Positions 48,555 through 58,298 of a stretch of 64,000 nucleotides of DNA are shown in pieces; position 1 is the stretch's first letter, and each line of letters begins with the position of its first letter. Source of the stretch: JBKQVT01 sp963727245. GTDB taxonomy: Bacteria; Planctomycetota; Planctomycetia; Pirellulales; Thermoguttaceae. The notes below the pieces were generated by a model. The model was not told the origin of the DNA, ran no database searches, and was given only the letters and a program-made list of their open reading frames with translations. The stretch lies in the NCBI GenBank assembly GCA_963727245.1, contig CAVSFO010000004.1:124001-188000 (forward strand), given 5' to 3'. The translations under genes were made by a program, and so were the position numbers.

Positions 48555-49982
48555 TCACGCGACGAGGGCGGCCGGCTTGACCTCGGTGACGCGGCCGATC
48601 GCGTAGGCCATCAGCAGGCGCTGCTCGATGTTGTATTTGAAGGCCGGGCAAGGCACAACGTCCTTCGTACCACTTCTTCGGGCAATAGCCGCCGCAGACC
48701 GGAAACAGGCTGCAGGCGTGGCAGGGGTACTCGCGGCGGCGGAGGCGATCGTTGAAGCCGGCGTGGACGCACAGCCGCCGATCCATTCCTTTGGTCAGGT
48801 CGCCCACCGCGTAGCGATTCGTCGAGCTGCCGCCGCCGCAGCCGCCGCACCTGCGGGCCGCGGCCGCCGCCGTCGCGGCCGGCTCCTCGAACGCGGGCAC
48901 CAACGGCGTCTCGCTGCACTTGAAGAACGTGCCGTAGGGATCGACCACCGCGGCGTCGTCGCGGACGGCGATGCAGCCGCCCTTTTCGCGCTCCGGGACC
49001 ACGGCCATGGGAAAACCCAGATAGAACATCTGCGCCAGCCACTCGGCTTCCCAGCCGGCGAACTCCTCGCGGGAGACGTTGCGGTCGCCGGCGTCGTTTC
49101 CCCAGTTGAACACCGGCGCGACGTAGAAGCTGGCGATCCGCTCATGCAACCCCTCGGCGACCAGCTTCTTCATCAGCTCCGCCACGCCCTGGCGATTGTG
49201 CTGGTCGACGTTGCAGCGGACGGTGAGGATGACCTTGAGGTCCTGCCGCGTCACCAGGTCGGCGAGGTTGCGATAGATGGCGTCGAACGTGGGGGCGCCC
49301 GACTTCGTCGCCCGCCGCCGGTCGTGATATTCGGCCGGGCCGTCCAGCGTAATCTCGATGCGATCGACCAGGAGGTCGCGGACGACCTCTTGGGCCACCG
49401 GCGGCGTCAGCGCCAGCCCGTTGCTGACCATCTTGGACGAATACTGGTATCCCAGTTGATCGGTGATTTCGCGGAGCCGCCTGGTGAGCGAGCGCATGAC
49501 GTCCAATCCGGCCAGCGGCTCGCCGCCGAACCAGCAGATCTCCAGCCGGTCGTAGCGGCCGCCTTCGAGCACGTCGCGGACGCGCGCCGACCAGCCGGTC
49601 CTGGTTTTTCGGGCTGAGCTTGTCCGGGGCGTGCGCCTGGCCGCAGTACGAGCAACCGAGCTGACACCACGCGCTGGGTTGCAGGACGAAATACAGGCTT
49701 GCGATCGTCGCGAACGTCCCGGTCGTTCTGGTCGAGAATCGCCTGCAACTCGTCCTCGGCGGCGGGCACCAACGCTTCGGCCCGGACCAGCTCGTCGCGG
49801 ACGTCCTCGGGAAGCTGCTCGAAGCGGCCGTCGCGGACCAGGTTCCAGAGCGTGTCGTCGAGAATGAACGGCGCGGCCGTCCGCGCGGCCAGCAGGACCC
49901 GTCGCAGCCGGCCCCCCTCGCGCCCGTCGGCGATCGGCTGGGTGACGACGTGATAGCAAGACAACTTGTAGTCGGCGTCCAT
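48555..49982 (-). CDS. Radical SAM/SPASM peptide maturase, three frameshifts
   Basis: About 475 residues after correction. The N-terminal domain (MDADYKLSCYHVV, then LDDTLWNLVRDGRFEQLPED) resembles the peptide-recognition or cover domain of SPASM maturases. The radical SAM site is QPSAWCQLGCSYCGQAHAPD, with the CxxxCxxC that binds the SAM-cleaving 4Fe-4S cluster. Next come ICWFGGEPLAGLDVM and the barrel. The SPASM part has GTFFKCSETPLV and CHACSLFPVCGGYCPKKW, ligands for auxiliary clusters. The frame changes near 49700, 49605 and 48655; the last break restores CPAFKYNIEQRLLMAYAIG and a TGA at 48555. Such enzymes form thioether or carbon-carbon links in peptides. The Cys-rich peptide encoded just upstream on the same strand is the likely substrate. 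Confidence 0.85.
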
Positions 49983-50049
49983 GCTCAGACTCCTCCTCCC
50001 CGAGCGGCCGTGGTGGATCGTGTCCCTCCAAGGCCCTATCAAAACAGAT

Positions 50050-50078
50050 TCGGGGTTGCAGTGCAACTGCAACCCCGA
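50050..50078 (-). terminator. Hairpin terminator or attenuator between precursor peptide and maturase genes
   Basis: TCGGGGTTGCAGT pairs perfectly with ACTGCAACCCCGA over 13 base pairs with a three-base loop. On the - strand it is followed by ATCTGTTTTGA, a short T-rich run. It lies 29 bases after the peptide stop and 68 bases before the maturase start, so most transcripts would end after the peptide, giving far more peptide than enzyme. Confidence 0.75.
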
Positions 50079-50106
50079 GGGAAGGAAGTCTTTGACGTTG
50101 CCGCGT

Positions 50107-50322
50107 TCAGGAACTCTTGCAAGAACCGTTGCAGGTGCAGCTATCGGGCTTGCAGCACCCATCCACGTACTTGCAATTGAGCTTCGCCACGCTGATCGGC
50201 TTCAGCGACTCGCTGGCCACGGGCGGCTGGGTGGCCGGCTGGCCGACGGTCGGCGGGGTGGTCGCGGGAGTGGCCAGCGTCAGTTGGGCCGCCATGAGCA
50301 GTTCAGTCAGTCCGGGCAACAT
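50107..50322 (-). CDS. Cys-rich small peptide, candidate radical SAM-modified RiPP precursor
   Basis: 71 residues. The start ATG 50322 has a strong AAAGGAG eight bases upstream. The N-terminal part (MLPGLTELLMAAQLTLATPA) is a short amphipathic or hydrophobic leader, followed by a Pro/Thr/Gln-rich linker and VASESLKPISVAKLN. The last 23 residues hold six cysteines, C-x5-CC-x4-C-x-C-x3-C, within KYVDGCCKPDSCTCNGSCKS. Small size, Cys clustering at the C-terminus, strong ribosome site and position directly before a radical SAM/SPASM gene fit a RiPP precursor of the sactipeptide/ranthipeptide kind. A small metal-binding protein is the alternative. I do not recognise a named family. Confidence 0.75.
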   Translation of the reverse strand: MLPGLTELLMAAQLTLATPATTPPTVGQPATQPPVASESLKPISVAKLNCKYVDGCCKPDSCTCNGSCKSS

Positions 50323-50458
50323 GATCTTTCTCCTTTACGTGTCTTGGGTACGGGCCTGGTGGGGAAGGGTGCGAAGATTACGGTTTTTCGGGATTTCCCG
50401 ATAGTTCAATCGTCCGAAAAGGCACAAGATTTGAGGATGAAAGCGAAAAAACCTTCGC

Positions 50459-52707
50459 TTAATCCCTGCAATGGGTGGTATGCTGGTCGGATTGGCGGAA
50501 AACCAGCATCGAGAACCCCACCCAGGTGGTGGTTGGTGGCGTTGAGAAAAGGGAAGCAAAAAGAGCAGCGCCAGGGGAAAGGGCAGGGCAGGGGGGCGCC
50601 CCGATTCTTGCACGTTTCCCGTTACTGCCGGGCGCGTAGCGAATCGCCACGCTGCTCCGCGGCACGGGAAGTTCGATCACCAGAGAACTGAGTTCCCGGC
50701 CGGTCTTCGCGACGACCGTCGTCCGGCGCTGCTCGTCGAGGAACGTCACCGCGTAGGTCTTTTCGGGCTTCAGCCCGCGGAGTTTCACGCTCCAGCGTCG
50801 GCTTCCGACTGTCTTTGCGGCGGAAGGCCAGCACGAGGCCCTCGTCCAGGTCGGCGCGGTGCAGTTGCCAGGCGATCCAGGCGTCGCCGGTCGGTCGCGC
50901 AGGGCGTCAGCGGATAGAAATCGCCATACCAATACTTGCGATTGGCCATTGATCTCGGCGATGGCGGCACGGCCCTCGTCGAACGGGAACGAGCGGCCCA
51001 GGATGTCCCATTCGCCGCAGAAGCCGGCCGTGGCCGTGCTGCGGCAGGCGTAGGCGTCCATGTCCCAACTGATGGTCGCGTGCAGCGGCAGATACAGGTT
51101 CAAGCCATAGTTCTGGCACTGGGCCGCCTCCAGCCGGCCCGGCCCGACGAAGTCGCTCTGCGTCTGCACGACGCCCCGCATGAGCATCTCCAGGTCGATG
51201 CGCCGCCCGCCCGAGGCGCAGTCGTCCAGATACATGTGCGGATACTTCGCGCGCATTTCATCCCACATGGCATAGAGCCCCTCGACGTAGCGGATTTCGC
51301 TGATACCCTGCCGGTCGGGCGCGTCGTTTTGCCGCCAAAACGACAAGGGCGGCATGTTGAAGTCGTTGCGATAGGTGTGGATGTTGAACTCCGCAATCTG
51401 CCGGATCAGCAGATCGGTGATCCAGCGCCGGGCTTTCGGATCGCCCAGGTTGAACAAGCCTCCCTCGCCCGGCGTTTTCTGGACGGGCAGGATGAACTCG
51501 GGATGCTCGCGGGCGATTTTCGTTCCCGGTTTCACGTCCTCCGGCTCGTACCAGACGAGAAACTTGAGGCCCAGCCTCTGGCAGGCGTCGCCCACCGGAC
51601 GCAAGCCGCGGGGAAAATCCTTGGTTTTGGGGAACCAATTGCCCACGCCTTCGGAAAAGTCGCCCTCGAACCACCCGGCGTCGAGCCAGAGGGTGTCGCA
51701 GCCCAGGTCGCGATTGACGCCCGCCGCGACAAGCTGGCCGGGCTCGCTGGCCCAGTAGCCGCGTCCGCCGGTGCGGTTGAACGTCTGCACGGAGATGGCC
51801 AGCGGGAATCGGCTGCCCGTCGAGTTTCGGCTGGTAATGGGCCATGAGCAGGCGGCGGAAGGAATTGTGGGCGTCGCATGCGATCGCCCGTCCAGCGCAG
51901 GAGCATGATGCGGGGCGTGCGGATGGCCTCGCCGGGGCGGAGCCGCAGATGGGTCAACTCCATGCCGGCTTGCAGGCGGACCGTTCCGTCCTTCGCGCGG
52001 TTGATCTCGGCCGCCCATTGACCGGTCCAACCGATGGCGGTGAAAAACCCTCCCTGGCCGCATTGCAGATTGAAAAAGGGAAACGTGGTATCCGAGGACC
52101 GGCCGCCGACCGGCGCCAACGAAACGGTCTGGCCCGGCATTCAAGGGGTGCTCCATCGGCAGGAACGACTGGGGGCTGCAATCGTCGCCGCGGATTTGAT
52201 CGAGGACCACCGCCTCCTTTCCGGGGGTTTCCAAGACGATGTCCAATGCCTGGACCTTCTCCAGGATCGGCGTAGTCGTGCGTGCCGGTGTTCTCGAAGC
52301 GGAGCACCCAATCGATGGCGGGAAAATCCTCGAAGACCGTGGCCGTTGCGACCACCTTCAAGCCCGTCTTGGCATCGAGCCAGGTGGTGACGTAGTGGGT
52401 CCCATCCTGCTGCTGATGTTTCTCAGCCGTCCGCTGCCAGGAGGGCAAGAGGGTCGTCCGACGTTTTTCCATCGTAGACGAAGGAAAAGGGCGGTTTAGC
52501 CGCCGGCCACCAATCGCCGGACGTTTTGAGGGGGTCCGATTCGCCGAACACTCGATCGGCCCAGGAGCCCATCAGCCCGCAAAGCGATGGCCCCACGGAG
52601 GCCCCGGCCGGGCCCTCCACGGTGTCGGCCTGCAACCTGCCGCCGAGCAAGAAAAAGGCGATCACAACGAATGCAGTCCACGAGGATTTTCGCAGTCGAA
52701 CCAGCAT
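50459..52707 (-). CDS. Alpha-galactosidase-like glycoside hydrolase (GH36 type), multiple frameshifts
   Basis: An exported glycosidase of about 680 residues in at least eight frame pieces. It has a signal peptide (SSWTAFVVIAFFLLGGRLQA), a beta-sandwich domain (WVLRFENTGTHDYADP, FFNLQCGQGGFFTAIGWTGQ), then a TIM barrel with LWLDAGWFEGDFSEGVGNW, FLVWYEPEDVKPGTKIA, YRNDFNMPPLSFW and LDDCASGGRRIDLEMLMRG. By analogy with clan GH-D, the nucleophile is the Asp in YRNDFN and the acid/base the Asp in RRID. Frame changes near 52455, 52265, 52140, 51885, 51815 and several between 50970 and 50620; the natural end may be the TAA at 50622. It is either a pseudogene or a badly assembled gene. Start ATG 52707 has AAGGAG upstream. 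It is the last gene of the glycoside operon. Confidence 0.75.
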
Positions 52708-52725
52708 CGAACACTCTCCTTTTCT

Positions 52726-54098
52726 TTACGTCCGCCCCTTCTTGTAGCGCTGGGCATAGTCGATCACCTTGGCGTCCTTGCTGATGCGGATCACGGCGTC
52801 GAGGGCCCGGTCGAACTCGGCCTGGTTCGGCGTGCGCAGTTCGCGATAATGGGCCAAGGCGACCACGCTGGCGCACGCCTGCTGGGCCAGGGCGGGCTGC
52901 TCCAGGTAGGGAGCCACGTAGCGCAGCGACTCCAGGGTGCGGATCGCCGGGCAGCGCGCCAGCACCAACTTCCGCTCCTGATCACGCGTGGCCAGGGTCA
53001 TGGCCTTCTTCAAAAGATCGAGTCTCTCCGTGTCGGATCGCCGGTCGGGCAAGGCCGCCACGCGGATCAACGCCCGCAATGCCGCCGTCTGCCGCTCCCG
53101 GTCGCCGGCGGTCTGGACCAGGCTGAGGAGCCTGTCGGCGACCGAGGCGTCGGGCCAGTTGCACAACGCCTGGAACCCGGCCTCGCGGCGGCGGGGATCG
53201 CGGTCGGCCATGGCGGCGTCGACGATCTTGCGGGCGGCGGGCCCGCCCACGCGGCCCACCAACGGCAGCAGCGAGGTGCGGTCGTCGTTGCCGAGTTTAT
53301 CCAGGGCGGCCAGCAGGGGATCGGCCCGCTTGTCGGCAGCCTGGATGCCGTTGCAGACGGACATGACGGCCTTTTCGGCGGCCTCGCGCTCCGGGCCGCT
53401 GGGGGCTTTGAGCACTCCCGGGAGCATGTCCGCGATGTGGCGGGGTTCGGCCAGTTTCCCCAGCGTGGCCATGGCCGCCATGCGGACCTGGGCATTGGCG
53501 TCCACGGCGGCGGCGAGGATGTTGGGGATGGCCTCCTTGGCGCGGCGGGCAGCAAGGATGCCGATCAACTCGAGCGCAGAGTTGCTCTTGGGCCGGCTTC
53601 AGTTCGGCGGCAATCGCCAGCCCCGCAGCCTCGCCGCGGAGCCGGGTAAGACTGGCCTTGGCGGCCGATTTTTCCGGCCCGGTGGCCTTGGCCAGGCTTC
53701 GCACCAGCAGCGGCACGTCGGCCGCCGCGCCCAACGAGCCCAGCGCCCGCAGCGCCGCCGCATGCACCTGCGGGTCGGGGCTCGCGAGCATTTCCAGGAC
53801 GGCGGAGCGGGCCGTGGCGTCGCCGCGGTCGGCCAGCGCGTCGAGCAAACCGGCTTGGGCCGCGGGCTCCAGTTTCGGCAGCAGGGCGGCGAACCGCTTG
53901 GTCGCGGCCGGGCCGCGGGCCCGCTGGCGGACTTGCTCGAAGTCCCAGGGCCCGCATGTCCTTGTCCTGGTCGCAGACGAGGCCGGCGATCGTCTGCACG
54001 AGGTCATCGCTCTGCTCGGCCGCCGCCAAGCGGCCGCCGAGCCCGGCCTGGACCAGCAGCCCGGCGATCACCCACGCTGCCAAGGTGCTTTTCTTCAA
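52726..54098 (-). CDS. Exported HEAT-repeat protein, two frameshifts
   Basis: About 455 residues. The signal peptide MKKSTLAAWVIAGLLVQAGL ends in LAAAEQ. The rest is a tandem of HEAT-like repeats of about 35 residues: FAALLPKLEPAAQAGLLDAL, SPDPQVHAAALRALGSLGAA, VDANAQVRMAAMATLGKLAE, DRDPRRREAGFQALCNWPDA and others. The frame changes near 53950 and near 53585. HEAT solenoids mediate protein contacts; no catalytic motif is seen. It follows a second HEAT gene by 24 bases and precedes the GH36-type gene by 18, so it may organise or regulate the degradation complex. Confidence 0.75.
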
Positions 54099-54122
54099 GG
54101 CGGGACCTCTTCGCGGCCAAGC

Positions 54123-54899
54123 TCAATCGTTGTTTCCCAAGACGTTCAACAGGCCGTGCGTGGCGGCGAGGCGGACGAGCTTGGGCTGTTTCTCGCTGGT
54201 GAGACACCTGTACGTCAGCTTGGCTTCCGCCTTGTGGCCGTCGGCCAGAAGCCGCTCGGCACAGAGCAAACAACTGTCGGCCGCAGCCTGCCCGGCGCCG
54301 TCGGGCGGGTTTTGCACGAATTGGCGGAGGGCCTGGCCCGCCTCCGTAGTGCCGATGGTGCCCAGGGCGTGGGCGGCCGTGCAGGCGACCGTCTTATCGG
54401 CGGCGGCGAGCAAGCCCACCAGGACGGGGAGGCTGGCGGCGTCGCGGCGCGCGCCCAGCGAGCCGATCACGCCCGACCAGGAGATCGCCCTTGAGCGTCT
54501 TCAGCGCTTCGACCAGGGCACGCGCCGCCTCTGGGGCGGGAATGCTTTGCAAGGCATAGCGGGCCATGTGCGAGAGGTCCTTGTCCGGCAGCAGTCCGGC
54601 CAGCGCCGGCACCGACTCCGCCGTGCCGATCACGCGGAGCACGCGGCAGACGTAATCCTTCGCGTCCCGCGACACGTTGCTTTTGAGCACCTCGGCAAGG
54701 CGGGTTTCCAGGGCCTTGCCCGCCACGGCGTCGCCGTGCGTGGCGACGCACGGCCTCGTCAATCGGGCTAAGCACTTTGCGGTCCTGACCGTAGTCGTAC
54801 GTCTTCAGCGCGTTCCAATGCCTTATCGACAGCGGCTTTGTCCGGGGCGGGAGTGGCGGCCGCCGGGGCCGGGTGCGGCAGTTCGAGTCGAGATGGCAT
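54123..54899 (-). CDS. HEAT-repeat protein, several frameshifts
   Basis: About 258 residues, without an obvious signal peptide. The start MPSRLELPHPAPAAATPAPD is followed by ALKTYDYGQDRKVLSPIDEA after one indel near 54815. HEAT-type repeats continue as RVIGTAESVPALAGLLPDKD, SIPAPEAARALVEALKTLKG and GARRDAASLPVLVGLLAAAD. Further frame changes lie near 54755 and 54480. ALKTYDYGQDRKVL-type starts recur, as I recall, in planctomycete HEAT proteins beside oxidoreductases. It sits between the Gfo/Idh/MocA gene and the larger HEAT gene. Confidence 0.65.
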
Positions 54900-54956
54900 A
54901 TCGAGTTCCTTTCCCAGGGCCGAATCGGTTCGTGTCATGTTTCACCAGCCGGCGCG

Positions 54957-56183
54957 TTACAGCACCCACGGCTGGCGTTTCGCGCGGTCGAGGAAGCGGT
55001 TGGCCTCCTCGTCGCCGGGAAACTCTTCTTTGACGGCGTCCCACTTCAAGGGCCGCTTCAGTTCGTAGCAGATGTTGCCCAAGTGGCAGAGGGTGGCGGT
55101 GCGATGGCCCAGCTCGATGTCGCGGAACGGCCGCTGGCGGGTGCGCACGCAATAGAGGAAGTCGCCGTAGATGCCGCCGCTGCCCTGGTAGTCGGGCATG
55201 GGCTTCGCCGGCAGCTTCTCGCCCGGCGTGCCGACGACGTTCAGGTCGCAGTTGGGCTTGTCCGGACTGTGATAGATCCGCAGGCCGTTGGCGAAGACAA
55301 AGGTCAGCCACTTGTGATTTTTGCCGTCGGGCGGGATGATTTCCACCGGCCCCTGGTCGGCCACGCCGGCGAAGAACATGGCCATGCCGAACTTGTGGGC
55401 GCCCCAGTCGGTCATGCCGCCGCCGGAATAGTCCTGCCAGGAGCGCCAGCTTCCGCCGGAGGTGGAATAATTGCCGTCGATGCGCCCGTGGTTATAGGGG
55501 GCCCAAGGGGCGGGCCCCAGCCACATGTCCCAATCGACGTCGGCGGGGAGCGGTTCGCCGGGCAAGTTGCACGGCCGCGAGGGGCCGCGCATGTTCGCGT
55601 ACACTTCCTTGATCGTGCCCAGTTCGCCGCTCCAGCATTTCAGGGCCAACTCGCGGTGGTCCTCCAGCACGCGCTGGCTGCCGCCGGAAACCACCCGCGC
55701 ATAGCGCCGCGCCGCCTGGACCATCAACCGCCCTTCGCGGATGGTCCGCGACTCCGGCTTCTGGCAATAGACGTCCTTGCCCTCGCGACAGGCGGCCACC
55801 GTGATGCAGGCGTGCCAATGATCGGGCGTGGCCACGTGCACGGCGTCGATGTCGTTGCGGGCCAGCAGGTCGCGGAAGTCGCGATAGGCTTTGCAATCCT
55901 TGTTGTGATAGTGCTCATTCACCCGGTTCTTGGCCGCTTCGCGGAAGCCGCCGCGGACGTCGCAGACGGCCACGTACTGCACGTCCTTGTTGCCCAGGAA
56001 CGCGCCTTGGTCGTTCGACCCCTGATTGCCGATGCCGATGCCGGCCATGACGATCCGCCCGCTGGCAGGGGGGCGACCGTCGGCGCCCAGCGCGGACGAG
56101 CTGATCAGCCAGGGGCAAGCTGCCGTGGCGGCGGCGGCCTGAAGGAACTGCCGCCGATTGACGTCGGTCTTCTGCTGCCTCAT
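54957..56183 (-). CDS. Gfo/Idh/MocA family oxidoreductase with Tat signal
   Basis: A 408-residue NAD(P)-dependent oxidoreductase of sugars or sugar-like compounds. The Tat signal NRRQFLQAAAATAACPWLIS indicates export to the periplasm. The Rossmann domain has VMAGIGIGNQGSNDQGAF and TPDHWHACITVAACREGKDV. The usual catalytic EKP is QKP (YCQKPESRTIREGR), keeping the Lys but not the Glu. The C-terminal domain includes GGGMTDWGAHKFGMAMFF with conserved Asp and His. As first gene of the operon with HEAT proteins and a GH36-like enzyme, it may act on a galactoside or its product. Confidence 0.9.
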   Translation of the reverse strand: MRQQKTDVNRRQFLQAAAATAACPWLISSSALGADGRPPASGRIVMAGIGIGNQGSNDQGAFLGNKDVQYVAVCDVRGGFREAAKNRVNEHYHNKDCKAYRDFRDLLARNDIDAVHVATPDHWHACITVAACREGKDVYCQKPESRTIREGRLMVQAARRYARVVSGGSQRVLEDHRELALKCWSGELGTIKEVYANMRGPSRPCNLPGEPLPADVDWDMWLGPAPWAPYNHGRIDGNYSTSGGSWRSWQDYSGGGMTDWGAHKFGMAMFFAGVADQGPVEIIPPDGKNHKWLTFVFANGLRIYHSPDKPNCDLNVVGTPGEKLPAKPMPDYQGSGGIYGDFLYCVRTRQRPFRDIELGHRTATLCHLGNICYELKRPLKWDAVKEEFPGDEEANRFLDRAKRQPWVL

Positions 56184-56211
56184 GGCAGCCCGGTTTCCTT
56201 TCCTGCGATCT

Positions 56212-56412
56212 TTGATGTCTCAGCGCGCTTTGGCGGGATGCCAAACCTTCTCCAGCATCTGTAGGGTGGGTCGAGCGCAGCGAGCCCCACCACAATCCGC
56301 GAAAAACTGATGGTGGGGCTCGCTGCGCTCGACCCACCCTACAAGACCGGCCTTCCTATCTTCGATGGTTGATGTCTCAGCGCGCTTTGGCGGGATGCCA
56401 AACCTTCTCCAG
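56212..56412. repeat. 44-base direct repeat of the protease gene end flanking a family E palindrome
   Basis: TTGATGTCTCAGCGCGCTTT and the following bases to TTCTCCAG occur at 56212-56255 and identically at 56369-56412. The second copy contains the TGA and last codons (KVWHPAKAR) of the protease gene. The 113 bases between hold a complete family E palindrome (GTAGGGTGGGTCGAGCGCAG to its inverse). The left copy is a non-functional duplicate. Confidence 0.9.
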
Positions 56413-57883
56413 GTCGTCGGAGTATTGCTTGCGGATTCCCTCGTCGGAGAGGATGTCGTCGGTCGCCGGGGCCATCTCGTCGCGGCGAAAAACCAGCGGC
56501 GAGGACAGGCCGGCCAGATCGACGCTGAGGAATTCGCCCTTGGCGTCGCGGAGCAGCTCGACCAGGTGGACCAGGTTGCGCACGGCCGTGCCGTTGACGT
56601 GCGTCACGACGCTGAACGGCGCCGGCGAGTAGCCTTTGGACGTCTTGTGCGGAAACAACTGGTAGCCCAGCACGACGATTTCCTCGCCCGCGAACGCCGG
56701 CTCGTCCGAGGCCCGCAACAGCAGCGGACTTCGCCGCCAGGCCGCGGTCAAAACCGCCGAACTGCTGGTTATGGCGCTGGCCAGCTTCTGATTGGCCGAC
56801 ATGAAGACCATCGGCCCGTAAATGAAGTAGCGCGGGTATTTGTCCAGCAGCAGCGGGATGACGAAGTTGTCGTCGGGTGGGACCGGGACCTGTATTTCCT
56901 GGTCCTTTCCGTCGCGGAAGATCGTCAGCCGGACCTGGCCGTCCTTGACGACCTTGGGCAGCAGGTACTCGAAGTTCAGCCGCAGGTCCTCCTTGACTTT
57001 CACGTTGCCCTGACTGTCGATCGGCTCCTGGCCGATCCGCGTGATGACGTCCCAGCGCCGCAGCGGGAAATCGGCCGCGGCGCCGTAAAGACAGCTCACC
57101 AACACGCCGGTTTCCTTCTTCAGCCCGAGCTTGGCGCGCAGCGATTCATTCTCCGTCGGCACCGTGTGGACCCAAAGCTCCGGTTTCCCGTGGTAGCGAC
57201 CGCTCTCGAACGTCCTTGAGAAACAAGCGGACTTCCTCGGCGGCCAGCAAGTAGCCGATGTTCTCGCCGGCGGCGAACTTGCTGTAGACCAGGCCGACGA
57301 TCTTGCCGTCGCTCACGGCCGGACCGCCGCTGTTGCCGGGATTGATCGCCGCGTCGATCTGAATCCGCAACCCGCTCGTATACCCGTAAATGTCGGCATA
57401 TTCAATCCGCGACACCACCCCTTGGGTGACGGAGAGCTGCTCGCCGCCCATCGGATATCCGTAGACATTCACCGCCTGCTTCAACGCCGGAATGTCCTCG
57501 GCCAGCGGCAAGGCGGGACGCCCGTCGAAAAACGACGGACTGTCGATCTGCACCAGGGCCAGGTCGATGGCGGGCGCAATGGCCAAAACCTTGGCCGGCA
57601 CCCGGTCGGTCGACTGGTCCGCCTGGACGTAAACCTGGCTGGCGTAATTGACCATGTGGGCATTGGTGAGGATTCGTTTGCCGTCGATGATCACGCCCGA
57701 ACCGGAAGATTCCCGCGGGCTCAGCTTGGTCCACGGCCGCAGAAAATCCGGCTGGCGACTGGTGAGATAAATCTTCACCACCGAGGCGGGCACGCTATCC
57801 TTGGCATCTGCCCCAGCGGTGCAACCGAGCAGGACGATGGCGACGAGCAAAGAGGGGAATCTCACGGTTGGGCTCCGCAACAT
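56377..57883 (-). CDS. HtrA/Deg-like S1C serine protease lipoprotein, one frameshift
   Basis: About 502 residues. A lipoprotein signal (LLVAIVLLGCTAG, Cys near residue 20) tethers it to a membrane facing the periplasm. The trypsin-like domain has catalytic His in ILTNAHMVNYASQ, Asp in APAIDLALVQIDSP and Ser in NPGNSGGPAVSDGK. After the frame break near 57205 comes a PDZ-like domain (RRWDVITRIGQEPIDSQGNV) and a long C-terminal region that may hold a second PDZ (FSVVTHVNGTAVRNLVHLVE). HtrA proteases degrade misfolded envelope proteins. It starts at ATG 57883 (MLRSPTVRFPS) and is probably a single-gene unit. Confidence 0.85.
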
Positions 57884-58023
57884 TGATGATGACTGGCCGC
57901 CGACCGCTCTGAGGCTGGTTTCTATGGCGACCGGGGAAGGCTGGGTAAGTGCGTGGCACGCGGCCCCTCTACTATCTTCCATGCGCCCCACGGTGTCAAG
58001 GATCGCGTGCCGTGGCGCCGGCC

Positions 58024-58115
58024 TCCCTCTCCCGCCGGGAGCGGCAACTAGCGTCGTGCCCGGGGGTGAGGGGGAAACGCTGCCCTCGTCCCCCTCTCCC
58101 GGAGGGAGAGGGGAC
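58024..58115. repeat. Family H repeats upstream of cysJ
   Basis: Two arms, CTCCCTCTCCCGCCGGGAGC and CCCCCTCTCCCGGAGGGAGA, with GGGGGTGAGGGG between them. They lie between the divergent protease and cysJ genes, upstream of the cysJ promoter. The rest of the 57884-58171 gap shows no gene. Confidence 0.7.
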
Positions 58116-58171
58116 CGCGATCGCGGCGCTCAGCGAGCCGCATTGGCGCGAATTGTTCCTCGACTGGCCTG

Positions 58172-58200
58172 TTGATTTTGTCGATCTAGAGTGATAGAAT
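58172..58200 (+). promoter_or_regulatory. Sigma70-type promoter for cysJI
   Basis: TTGATT at 58172-58177 and TAGAAT at 58195-58200 with a 17-base spacer. An AT-rich leader of about 90 bases separates it from ATG 58299; I see no known riboswitch in it. Confidence 0.65.
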
Positions 58201-58298
58201 TAGCAGTATTATGATCGGCGTAATGATAATGTGCCGCCTGAACTGGTTACTCGTGAATTATATTGATCCGTAACCCGTTACCGTAACACAGGATAGAG

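Noticed and set aside
50107..50322. The Cys-rich peptide as a metallothionein
   Set aside because: Metal binding is possible, but the long leader-like N-terminus, the strong ribosome site and the adjacent SPASM gene make a RiPP precursor more likely; kept as the alternative in the entry.
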